A DNA stretch of 12,045 bases from Pseudomonadota bacterium (lineage in GTDB: Bacteria; Pseudomonadota; Alphaproteobacteria; Acetobacterales; Acetobacteraceae). The translations under genes were made by a program, and so were the position numbers. The stretch covers positions 1 through 12,045 of the forward strand of contig JAJXSZ010000058.1 of assembly GCA_021784255.1 (NCBI GenBank), in the 5' to 3' direction. Below, one piece after another: positions 6,817 to 12,045 of this stretch; within the stretch, counting starts at the first letter, position 1, and each line of letters opens with the position of its first letter. Under the pieces are notes generated by a model. The model was not told the origin of the DNA. It ran no database searches and saw only the letters and a list, made by a program, of their open reading frames with translations.

Positions 6817-7859
6817 CGTGGCGTTCCCTTCCTCTCGGCGATGAGTTGCTCGAACAGGCGCCGCCAGGCGGCGAGTACCGGGGCCTGCATGAAGTCGCGT
6901 TCATAACGTTCGCGGCCGGCGGCGGCGAGACGCTGCGCGAGGTCGCGCCCGGCGAGCACGCGCGCGAGCGCCGCGGCGAGGGCCGCCTCGTCCTCGAGCG
7001 GCACCAGGATGCCGGTTTCGTCCGCCGCGATCAGCTCGGCGGGCCCGAGCGCGGCGAGCGCCACCACCGGGCGGCGCGCGGACCAGGCTTCCAGCACCAT
7101 GTTGCCGAGCGGCTCGCCGCGCGAGGAGCAGAGGAAGACGTCGCAAGCCGCAAGCAGCGCCCCCGCGTCGCGGCGCCAGCCGAGGAAATGCGCCCGCCCG
7201 GCGACGCCGAGGCTGGCGGCGAGCGAGCGCAGGGCGGCCTCCTCGGGGCCGCTGCCGGCGATCGCCAGATGCGCGCCGGGCAGCCGCGCGAGCGCCCTGA
7301 GCGCGATGTCGAAGCCCTTGTCGCGATGCAGCCGGCCGAGGCCGAGCAGCATCGGCGCGTCCGCCGGGATGCCGAGCGAGCCGCGCTCGGCCGGCGCCGT
7401 GCCGGCGCAATCGTCGACGAAATTGGGCAGGTAGTGGGTCCGGCTTTCGGCGATCCCCCTGGCCCGGAGCCAGGCGACGATGCCGTGCGTGTTGCCGACG
7501 AGATGATTGCAGGCGCGGAAATATTTCGGATCGTAATAGCCGCCGAGGCGCCCGACCAGCACCCAGGGGCCGCGCGGCGCGTGCATCGAGGCGCGGCTCA
7601 TCCAGGTCATCGCGATGTCGGGGCGGAACGCGCGCAGGGTCCGGGCGATGCGCGGGCGGGTGAGGAGATCGAGCGGACCGCCGAAGCGCAGCCCGACCGG
7701 CTCGAGCCCGGCCGCGGCCAGCCGGGCGGCGCGGGCGGGCTCGCTGCGGATGACCGGCAGTACGGTCTCGCCGGCGCCGGCCTGGGCGACGCACATGCGC
7801 TCGTAGAACAGCTCCGCTCCACCGTCGCGGGCGCCGGCCATGATATGGGCGATGCGCAT
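6813..7859 (-). CDS. GT4-family glycosyltransferase
   Basis: A 348-residue GT-B-fold, retaining glycosyltransferase with two Rossmann halves. The acceptor half opens with MRIAHIMAGARDGGAELFYE (1-20), the glycine-rich first loop. The donor half holds LLGLGRLHRDKGFDIALRAL (171-190), LAIAGSGPEEAAL and the EX7E motif EPLGNMVLE (249-257), which binds the nucleotide sugar. ETGILVPLEDEAAL follows. No membrane segment is seen; it would work at the cytoplasmic face of the inner membrane on a lipid-linked sugar. The start follows the GT9 stop as TGATG (1-nt overlap), and the end overlaps the FAH start as ATGA, so it is coupled on both sides. Next to a heptosyltransferase-like gene and an O-antigen ligase, a lipopolysaccharide core or surface-glycan role is likely. 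The transferred sugar and linkage cannot be deduced. Confidence 0.9.
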   Translation of the reverse strand: MRIAHIMAGARDGGAELFYERMCVAQAGAGETVLPVIRSEPARAARLAAAGLEPVGLRFGGPLDLLTRPRIARTLRAFRPDIAMTWMSRASMHAPRGPWVLVGRLGGYYDPKYFRACNHLVGNTHGIVAWLRARGIAESRTHYLPNFVDDCAGTAPAERGSLGIPADAPMLLGLGRLHRDKGFDIALRALARLPGAHLAIAGSGPEEAALRSLAASLGVAGRAHFLGWRRDAGALLAACDVFLCSSRGEPLGNMVLEAWSARRPVVALAALGPAELIAADETGILVPLEDEAALAAALARVLAGRDLAQRLAAAGRERYERDFMQAPVLAAWRRLFEQLIAERKGTPR

Positions 7860-8743
7860 CAGCCGCGTCCGAGCAGCCGTGTCGCCGCGGTGAGCGCCTG
7901 GGCGACCGGCAGGCCCTCCATGCTGCGATCCGGCGCGACGGCGGCGGCGGCGCGAGGCCCGGCGGGGGCGTATTCGGCGGCCGGCGTCGGGCCGAACAGG
8001 CCGAGCGTCGGTGCGCCGGCGGCGGCGGCGAGGTGCATCAGGCCGGAATCGTTGCCGACGAACAACGAGGCGCGCGCGAGGCAGGCGGCGGCCTCGGGCA
8101 GGGTGAGGTTGCCCGCGAGGTCGATGGCGCCGGGGAAGGCGGCGAGGACCGGGGCGGCGAGGGCGCGCTCCGTCGGGCCGGGGCCGGCCATCACCGCGAC
8201 CGCCGCGCCCGCGAGCGCGCCGGCGAGCAGCGCGCGGCCGAGGGCCACGAAGCGCTCGGCCGGCCAGATCTTGCCGCTCCAGTTGGCGGTCGGCGCGAGC
8301 ACGAGCAACGGGCCCGGCGGCAGCAGGGCGGCGGCGCGGGCCTCGTCGGCGGGCGCGGTCCAGACCACCGGCAGCGGCGGCGGGTCGAGGCCGAGGACGG
8401 CGCCGAGCTGGGCGATCTTGGCGCCGGTGGCGCGGCGCATGCGCGCGCGCCGTCGCGTCGGCACCAGGAAGGCGAGGGCGGAGGCGCGCAGGTCGACGAC
8501 GAGGTCCCAGGCGGTGAAGGCGGTGGCGGCCCAGAGCGGCAGCCAGTGCCGCCGGTCGCGCCGCTTTTCCAGCAGGATCAGGCGGTCGAGGCGCGGCATC
8601 CGCTCGAACACGCCGGCGGCGACGGTACCGCAGGCGACGGTGAAGCGCGCGTCGGGGTAGCGGCGCAGCAGGTGGTCGATGAGGCCGGTCGAGAGCACCA
8701 CGTCGCCGATGCGGTTGGAGCTGACGAACAGGATCCGCCTCAT
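7859..8743 (-). CDS. GT9-family glycosyltransferase (ADP-heptose:LPS heptosyltransferase-like)
   Basis: A 294-residue GT9 protein. It begins with the family pattern ILFVSSNRIGDVVLSTGL (4-21), whose Asp14 corresponds to the conserved Asp of WaaC/WaaF-type enzymes. The second domain has LLVLAPTANWSGKIWPAERF (146-165) and the donor-binding signature FVGNDSGLMHLAAAAGAPT (228-246) followed by LGLFGPT. Family members transfer heptose from ADP-heptose to the inner core of lipopolysaccharide, at the cytoplasmic side. The start ATG at 8743 overlaps the ligase stop (ATGA). A much longer frame is open upstream on the same strand, but it is the shadow of the ligase gene. It is slightly short for a heptosyltransferase (usually about 320-350), mainly in the linker between domains. 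It could use another activated sugar. Confidence 0.88.
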   Translation of the reverse strand: MRRILFVSSNRIGDVVLSTGLIDHLLRRYPDARFTVACGTVAAGVFERMPRLDRLILLEKRRDRRHWLPLWAATAFTAWDLVVDLRASALAFLVPTRRRARMRRATGAKIAQLGAVLGLDPPPLPVVWTAPADEARAAALLPPGPLLVLAPTANWSGKIWPAERFVALGRALLAGALAGAAVAVMAGPGPTERALAAPVLAAFPGAIDLAGNLTLPEAAACLARASLFVGNDSGLMHLAAAAGAPTLGLFGPTPAAEYAPAGPRAAAAVAPDRSMEGLPVAQALTAATRLLGRG

Positions 8744-9972
8744 GCGCCGGGCGCCCGCGCCAGCGCCGTGGCGATCCCCGCCATCATGAAGAAGATGCCG
8801 GAACTGTAGAGGTCGAAGGCCGAACTCGACGAGGCGATCGGCCAGAGATGCACGAGGCAGGCAACGAAGACGCCGGCGCGCAGCGCATCGGGCTGGCGCA
8901 GCAGGCCGCGTCCGGCGACCAGCAGCCAGGCCAGCGCCGCGGCGGCGAACAGCACGAGGCCGGGCAGGCCGGCATTGGTCAGCGCTTCGAGATAGATGTT
9001 GTGCGGATGAATGTTGCAGATCGCCGCCCCGCCGCCCGCGGCGAGGTGCTGGCCGAGCGCGGGGAAGGCGCGGAAATTGGCGGGCTCGGCGCAGGCATGA
9101 CGGAAACCGTCGAAGCCCCAGCCGAGCAGCGGATGGTTCTGCGCCATGGCCAGCGAGCGCAGGTAGAGCGAGCCGTAGGGGCTGTCGGGGAAATGCTCCA
9201 TCGTCTGGCTGAACAGCGTCACCAGCCGGTGATGCGCCTGCGGCGAGAACACCACCGTCGCGAGCACCAGCGGCGGCACCAGCACCAGCGCCGCCAGCGC
9301 GAGCGGGCGCAGCCGGCGCAGCAGGAGCGCGGTCGCGGCGAGGCCGAGCAGCAGCAGCAGCAGCGGCATGCGCTGGCCGATCAGTACCATGGTCACGACG
9401 GTCAGCAGCAGCAGGGCCGCGGCGGCGAGCAGGCGCACGCGCGCGAGCACCGGCAGCAGCACCACGAACAGCATGCGCACCAGCGGGGCGCTGGCACGGG
9501 GCTCGTAGAAGGGGCCGGTCAGCGAGCCGTCGCTCCAGCGGCGGAAGCCCCACATGTCGAAGCCGGTGAGTTGCTGCAGCCAGACATTGGCGCCGAGATA
9601 GAGCACGGCGAGCGCGAGCATGCGCGTGATCCAGGCACGCGCCGCCGTCTCCGCCAGCACCACGCGGCCGAGCGCGGGGACGAGCAGGAACCAGCGCAGC
9701 GAGGCGAGCGCCTGGACGAAAGCCGGCATGCCGCCGGCGGCGTGGCCGGGCAGCGAGCAGAGGAGCTGCCAGCCCCAGAACAGGAGGCCCGGCAGCGCCT
9801 CCGGCGCCAGCAGCCAGCGCCAGGAGCGGGTCGCCGCCAGTTGCCAGAGGAAGGCGAGGTCGATGATGGCGACGGCGACCTCGGTGAGGGCGCGCGCGTG
9901 CAGCAGCAGCAGCGGCAGCAGGGCGGCGGCGATCTGCGCCGCGCGCAGCGCCCGGCGGGGCAGGGGCGGCAT
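8740..9972 (-). CDS. O-antigen ligase / polymerase-like membrane protein (Wzy_C family)
   Basis: A 410-residue, very Leu/Ala-rich inner-membrane protein with about ten or more hydrophobic segments. The main periplasmic loop runs from about 245 to 335. The loop carries the family hallmarks: MAQNHPLLGWGFDGFRHA (276-293) and the conserved IHPHNIYLEALTNAGLPG (321-338), which in O-antigen ligases (WaaL) provides functional histidine. WaaL joins undecaprenyl-linked polysaccharide to lipid A-core in the periplasm; Wzy polymerases and other ligases share this domain, so ligase versus polymerase is not decided by the sequence. The start ATG at 9972 shares a base with the preceding stop (TGATG), and the end overlaps the heptosyltransferase-like start (ATGA). 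No polysaccharide flippase or chain-length regulator is in the window. Runs of CTG leucine codons give (CAG)4-5 tracts on the plus strand. Confidence 0.85.
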   Translation of the reverse strand: MPPLPRRALRAAQIAAALLPLLLLHARALTEVAVAIIDLAFLWQLAATRSWRWLLAPEALPGLLFWGWQLLCSLPGHAAGGMPAFVQALASLRWFLLVPALGRVVLAETAARAWITRMLALAVLYLGANVWLQQLTGFDMWGFRRWSDGSLTGPFYEPRASAPLVRMLFVVLLPVLARVRLLAAAALLLLTVVTMVLIGQRMPLLLLLLGLAATALLLRRLRPLALAALVLVPPLVLATVVFSPQAHHRLVTLFSQTMEHFPDSPYGSLYLRSLAMAQNHPLLGWGFDGFRHACAEPANFRAFPALGQHLAAGGGAAICNIHPHNIYLEALTNAGLPGLVLFAAAALAWLLVAGRGLLRQPDALRAGVFVACLVHLWPIASSSSAFDLYSSGIFFMMAGIATALARAPGA

Positions 9973-10943
9973 CAGTGCAGCTTCGGCGCGCGCAGGAAAC
10001 TCTGGCGATCGGCGGAGGTGATGCGCACCGCCATGCGCGAGCCGTCGCGGCCGACGCGCAGCAGCACCGTCGCCCCGGCCGGGCCGGCCTGCCAGATCTT
10101 GCGCCAGAGGGCCGCGAGATCGCTCACGTCCTCGTCGCCGACGCCGATGATGCGGTCGCCCTGGCGCAGGCCGGCGCGCGCCGCCGGGCCGGTTTCGGCG
10201 AGGCCGCCGATGACGATGCCCTCCTCGGCTTCCATGGCGTAGAGGCCGAGCCAGGGGCGCGGCGGGGCTTTCGGCCGGCCCAGGGTGAGCAGCTCGTCGA
10301 GCACCGGCGGCAGACAATCGACGGGGACGACCATGTTCATGTCCATCCGCCGCTTGCCGTCGCCCTGCTGGAGGATCAGCGAGCCGGTGCCGAGCAGCTT
10401 GCCAGCGGTCGAGATCAGGGCCGAGCCGGACCAGAACGGATGCGCCGGGGCGGTGAAGATCGCGTTGTCCAGCACGTATTCCCAGTAGCCGGCGAATTCC
10501 TGGCGGTTGACGATCCGGGTCTCGATCGCGTGGCGCCGGCCGCCGCCCGCGGCCATGATCGCCTCCGTGCCCGTGGCGAGGGTCCCGGAATCGCCGAGTT
10601 CCAGCGCCGGCAGGTCGAGCCGGCCCAGCGCCTGCACCAGGCCGAGGCCGGAGGCGGCGTCGAAACCCAGCGGGTGCGCCGGGACCGCGCGGCCGTCCGC
10701 GGTGATGATCCAGACGGTTTCCGCTTCGGTGATCAGGTAGCCGATGGTGAGCACCAGCCCGTCCTCGCGGATCACCGCGCCATTGCCGATGCGCTCGGTC
10801 CCGAGGGTCGCGGCGGTGAAGGCGTCGGCGGGCACGTTGGCGCGCAGCCCCACCACCGCGCGCAGCGTCCGTTCGAGGTCGAAGCGATAGTCGTTGGGAT
10901 GCGGCTGCAGATTTTCTGGGATTTCCCAGTCTTCGGGCTCCAT
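9972..10943 (-). CDS. HtrA/DegP-like protein with PDZ domain, probably catalytically degenerate
   Basis: A 323-residue protein: trypsin-like fold (about 25-215) followed by a PDZ domain (about 230-310). GNGAVIREDGLVLT (53-66) matches the HtrA GSGxxI-DxxG-xxLT strand, but the following NxHVV histidine position is Tyr69 (TIGYLITEA). The DxA aspartate position is Gly99 (SGLGLVQA). The serine motif GNSGGP reads FWSGSA with Ser172 kept. Two of three catalytic residues are therefore missing, implying a chaperone, adaptor or scaffold instead of a protease. The PDZ part keeps WLGLYAMEAEEG, AARAGLRQGDRIIGV and RVGRDGSRM. No signal peptide follows the ATG, and the frame stays open upstream without any ATG/GTG/TTG. 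Its AAAGGAGG stands 13 nt upstream. It leads the coupled polysaccharide run (TGATG into the ligase). The alignment is by eye. Confidence 0.82.
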   Translation of the reverse strand: MEPEDWEIPENLQPHPNDYRFDLERTLRAVVGLRANVPADAFTAATLGTERIGNGAVIREDGLVLTIGYLITEAETVWIITADGRAVPAHPLGFDAASGLGLVQALGRLDLPALELGDSGTLATGTEAIMAAGGGRRHAIETRIVNRQEFAGYWEYVLDNAIFTAPAHPFWSGSALISTAGKLLGTGSLILQQGDGKRRMDMNMVVPVDCLPPVLDELLTLGRPKAPPRPWLGLYAMEAEEGIVIGGLAETGPAARAGLRQGDRIIGVGDEDVSDLAALWRKIWQAGPAGATVLLRVGRDGSRMAVRITSADRQSFLRAPKLH

Positions 10944-11023
10944 CTCGGCGTCGGTGCCTCCTTTGCCGGCACTATATGGGGCGCAAGCCGGGCCGGCGGC
11001 AAGGAAGGCGGCGGCGCGAGCGC
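10944..11023 (-). other. 80-nt gap between methyltransferase and polysaccharide run
   Basis: This minus-strand spacer holds GCCGCCGGCCCGGC, which can fold into a short GC hairpin, but no T-run follows, so it is not a convincing terminator. TATAGT and the strong Shine-Dalgarno lie near its end. It may carry a separate promoter for the run starting with the HtrA-like gene, or the methyltransferase may be on the same transcript. The frame of the HtrA-like gene stays open through it. Confidence 0.35.
10957..10964 (-). promoter_or_regulatory. strong ribosome-binding site of the HtrA-like gene
   Basis: AAAGGAGG on the minus strand is a near-perfect Shine-Dalgarno, but it lies 13 nt from the ATG at 10943, longer than usual. 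There is no other in-frame start codon between. A TATAGT (10976-10971) lies just upstream and could be a -10 box, with no good -35, giving a very short leader. Confidence 0.5.
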
Positions 11024-11749
11024 TCAGACGCCGATCGCCTGCGCGATGTCCGCCCTGGTCCAGAGGCCGAGCTCGCGCGCCGCTTCGCCCACGGGGCGGT
11101 CCTGCAGCTGCATGCGCGGCGGCGGCAGGCGGAACGGCGGCAGCAGCAGATTGACGTGGCGGGTCAGTCCTGTCGCAATATCGACGTTCTCCGGAACCGA
11201 ATTATATTGGGTTAGCAGGCAATACTTCGCTCCCGACGCAACGAAACACGTCAGTGCGTTGATGATGTCCGAATTGGATAAATGGATCAGCCCGTCGCGG
11301 CAGAACCAGAGATCGGTTTGCGGGTGCTGGCCGCGCGTCAGGTCGAGGACGATGAACTCGCGCCTCGGCGCACCATAGGTCGCGCGGCACCGGGCCACGA
11401 TGTCGTCGACGATGTCACCGCCGATGTAGTGGAACCCGTCCGCGAAGGGCACCGTCTGCATCCAGTTGAAGTCGCCGCACGGCGCATCGAGCATCGAGCG
11501 GATGCTCAGCCGCTGCAACAGTCCGGCCAGTTCGTGGCGTAGCGTCTCGGTCGACGCCAGCGACGAGCCGTTCCCGCTGGCGGACTCGCCGTTGCCCCAG
11601 TAATTCGTCTTGTAGATGAGTGTGAACGCCTCTTTCGCGTCGGCGCTGGTGGCGATCCGCTGGCGGACATTCCTCTTCCAGCGCGACTTGAGCTGCCGGC
11701 GCACGAGTGGGATGCGCGCCAGGAATTCCCGGATCCTGGTCCCGATCAT
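11024..11749 (-). CDS. class I SAM-dependent methyltransferase
   Basis: A 241-residue soluble protein with a Rossmann-type SAM fold. Motif I is MLDAPCGDFNWM (86-97, a variant of the D/ExGxG loop), followed by YIGGDIVDDIV (108-118, acidic residue binding the ribose), FIVLDLTRG (132-140), and LWFCRDGLIHLSNSDIINAL (147-166, the active-site strand and helix). KYCLLTQYNS (175-184) is a later strand. The N-terminal basic stretch (about 1-33) and the YWGNGESASGNGSSLASTET segment (50-69) recur, as I recall, in a methyltransferase group often found beside polysaccharide genes; the substrate is unknown. The start at 11749 has GGAGGG 11 nt upstream. Its DNA is visibly AT-richer than neighbours, especially 11170-11290, hinting at recent acquisition. 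It lies upstream of the polysaccharide run and may modify the glycan. Confidence 0.8.
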   Translation of the reverse strand: MIGTRIREFLARIPLVRRQLKSRWKRNVRQRIATSADAKEAFTLIYKTNYWGNGESASGNGSSLASTETLRHELAGLLQRLSIRSMLDAPCGDFNWMQTVPFADGFHYIGGDIVDDIVARCRATYGAPRREFIVLDLTRGQHPQTDLWFCRDGLIHLSNSDIINALTCFVASGAKYCLLTQYNSVPENVDIATGLTRHVNLLLPPFRLPPPRMQLQDRPVGEAARELGLWTRADIAQAIGV

Positions 11750-11844
11750 CGTCTCTGCCCCCCTCCGGCGCGATTGCCGCGCCCGGCGCCGCCGGCGAGG
11801 CAGATCGCGCAGTTGAACGCGTGTTGCCTGGTGAACCCGCGCGG

Positions 11845-11856
11845 CCCTAGTTAGGG
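11845..11856. repeat. 12-nt inverted repeat, possible operator
   Basis: CCCTAGTTAGGG consists of CCCTA and TAGGG arms around GT, one of few AT-containing islands in this GC-rich gap. Its position about 96 nt upstream of the methyltransferase start and about 104 nt from the right-edge gene would suit a dimeric regulator. It may also be chance. Confidence 0.3.
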
Positions 11857-11922
11857 AGTGCCACCCGGCAAGAAAAGGGCGGCAACGCCAGCGCGGCGAA
11901 ACCGCCGGGGTACGAGCGGGGT

Positions 11923-11952
11923 TTGCAATGCGCTGGACGCCACCGCTAGATT
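11923..11952 (+). promoter_or_regulatory. possible promoter giving a leaderless transcript
   Basis: TTGCAA (11923-11928) and TAGATT (11947-11952), 18 nt apart, each match 4 of 6 sigma-70 consensus bases. The TAGATT ends 7 nt before the ATG at 11960, so transcription would begin at or next to the start codon. No Shine-Dalgarno precedes the ATG, which is consistent with leaderless translation. Confidence 0.35.
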
Positions 11953-11959
11953 GCCCGGC

Positions 11960-12045
11960 ATGGAAGCACCCATCATTCTCGTCCTGCTCGCCTCCCCGAC
12001 CGGGGCCGGCGAATGCCTCTCGGTTGCGACGGGGGTCGGGCGGAC
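11960..12045 (+). CDS. partial protein, N-terminus only; possibly universal-stress-protein-like
   Basis: The frame opens with MEAPIILVLLASPTGAGECL and stays open for 28 codons to the window end. A hydrophobic first strand followed by a small-residue loop and helix is how Rossmann-like proteins such as universal stress proteins begin, but too little is visible to name a family. The hydrophobic start is not preceded by basic residues, so a signal peptide is less likely. There is no upstream Shine-Dalgarno, and a possible promoter sits immediately in front. It diverges from the methyltransferase gene. Both the coding call and the function are tentative. Confidence 0.4.
   Translation, partial: MEAPIILVLLASPTGAGECLSVATGVGR

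Larger units (their letters stand above)
11750..11959. promoter_or_regulatory. divergent intergenic region before the methyltransferase and the right-edge gene
   Basis: It contains the methyltransferase ribosome-binding site (GGAGGG, 11766-11761 minus), a very GC-rich stretch (11775-11800), the palindrome CCCTAGTTAGGG (11845-11856) and a possible plus-strand promoter near its right end. I found no convincing minus-strand promoter for the methyltransferase by eye and no gene inside. Confidence 0.4.

Noticed and set aside
9349..9363. five CAG repeats, with other CAG runs near 9901-9912
   Set aside because: They encode leucine (CTG) in membrane helices of the ligase on the minus strand, so a composition effect is enough; slippage-based phase variation would need evidence from several reads or strains.
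6846..10242. long plus-strand open frames (about 604, 258 and 464 codons) opposite the glycosyltransferases and ligase
   Set aside because: All are antisense to coupled genes with clear motifs and contain no motifs of their own.
10944..11050. signal-peptide-like translation upstream of the HtrA-like ATG in the same open frame
   Set aside because: The stretch is Ala-rich but contains no ATG, GTG or TTG start, and the strong Shine-Dalgarno lies inside it, so initiation at 10943 is preferred.

Overview
The window is GC-rich, densely packed bacterial DNA. Protein styles point to an alphaproteobacterium, probably Rhodospirillales/Acetobacteraceae-like: a Liv-type ABC importer with a twin-arginine-type binding-protein leader, FAH-family and luciferase-like catabolic enzymes, and a lipopolysaccharide-type glycosyltransferase cassette. 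The lineage is an inference from protein style, because no rRNA or tRNA gene is present. Almost every gene lies on the minus strand. The exceptions are the flavin-dependent oxidoreductase in the middle and a partial gene at the right edge.

Left third (1-4076, minus strand): a five-gene branched-chain-amino-acid-type (HAAT) ABC importer operon in the order binding protein, livH, livM, livG, livF; livF is cut by the window edge. The permease and ATPase genes overlap by 4 nt (GTGA, ATGA). livH starts at TTG and livM at GTG. A hairpin followed by four T residues separates the binding-protein gene from livH, and probably gives more binding protein than permease. An 11-codon micro-ORF with its own ribosome-binding site bridges livM and livG through ATGA overlaps at both ends.

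Middle (4077-5533): a divergent regulatory interval, then a plus-strand luciferase-like monooxygenase of the limonene-monooxygenase-like type. Divergence from the importer suggests that the importer substrate and the oxidised substrate could be related, and that the substrate need not be a branched-chain amino acid.

Right half (5555-11749, minus strand): read in the direction of transcription, a SAM-dependent methyltransferase with AT-richer DNA, an 80-nt gap, then a tightly coupled run. The run is a DegP/HtrA-like protein with PDZ domain, O-antigen ligase/polymerase, GT9 heptosyltransferase-like, GT4 glycosyltransferase and fumarylacetoacetate-hydrolase-family enzyme. Its junctions are TGATG, ATGA, TGATG and ATGA. 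A small lipoprotein of unknown function follows 53 nt later. Most of the run looks like outer-core or surface-polysaccharide synthesis. Two members are unexpected: the HtrA-like protein has lost two of its three catalytic residues and any visible export signal, and the FAH enzyme is a catabolic-type protein coupled to a glycosyltransferase.

Right edge (11750-12045): a divergent intergenic region with a 12-nt palindrome and a possible leaderless promoter, then the first 28 codons of a plus-strand gene. I found no CRISPR array, insertion sequence, tRNA or rRNA. Nothing here is clearly a new defence or mobile system. The pseudoprotease-led polysaccharide run and the micro-ORF are the best candidates for something not already described.
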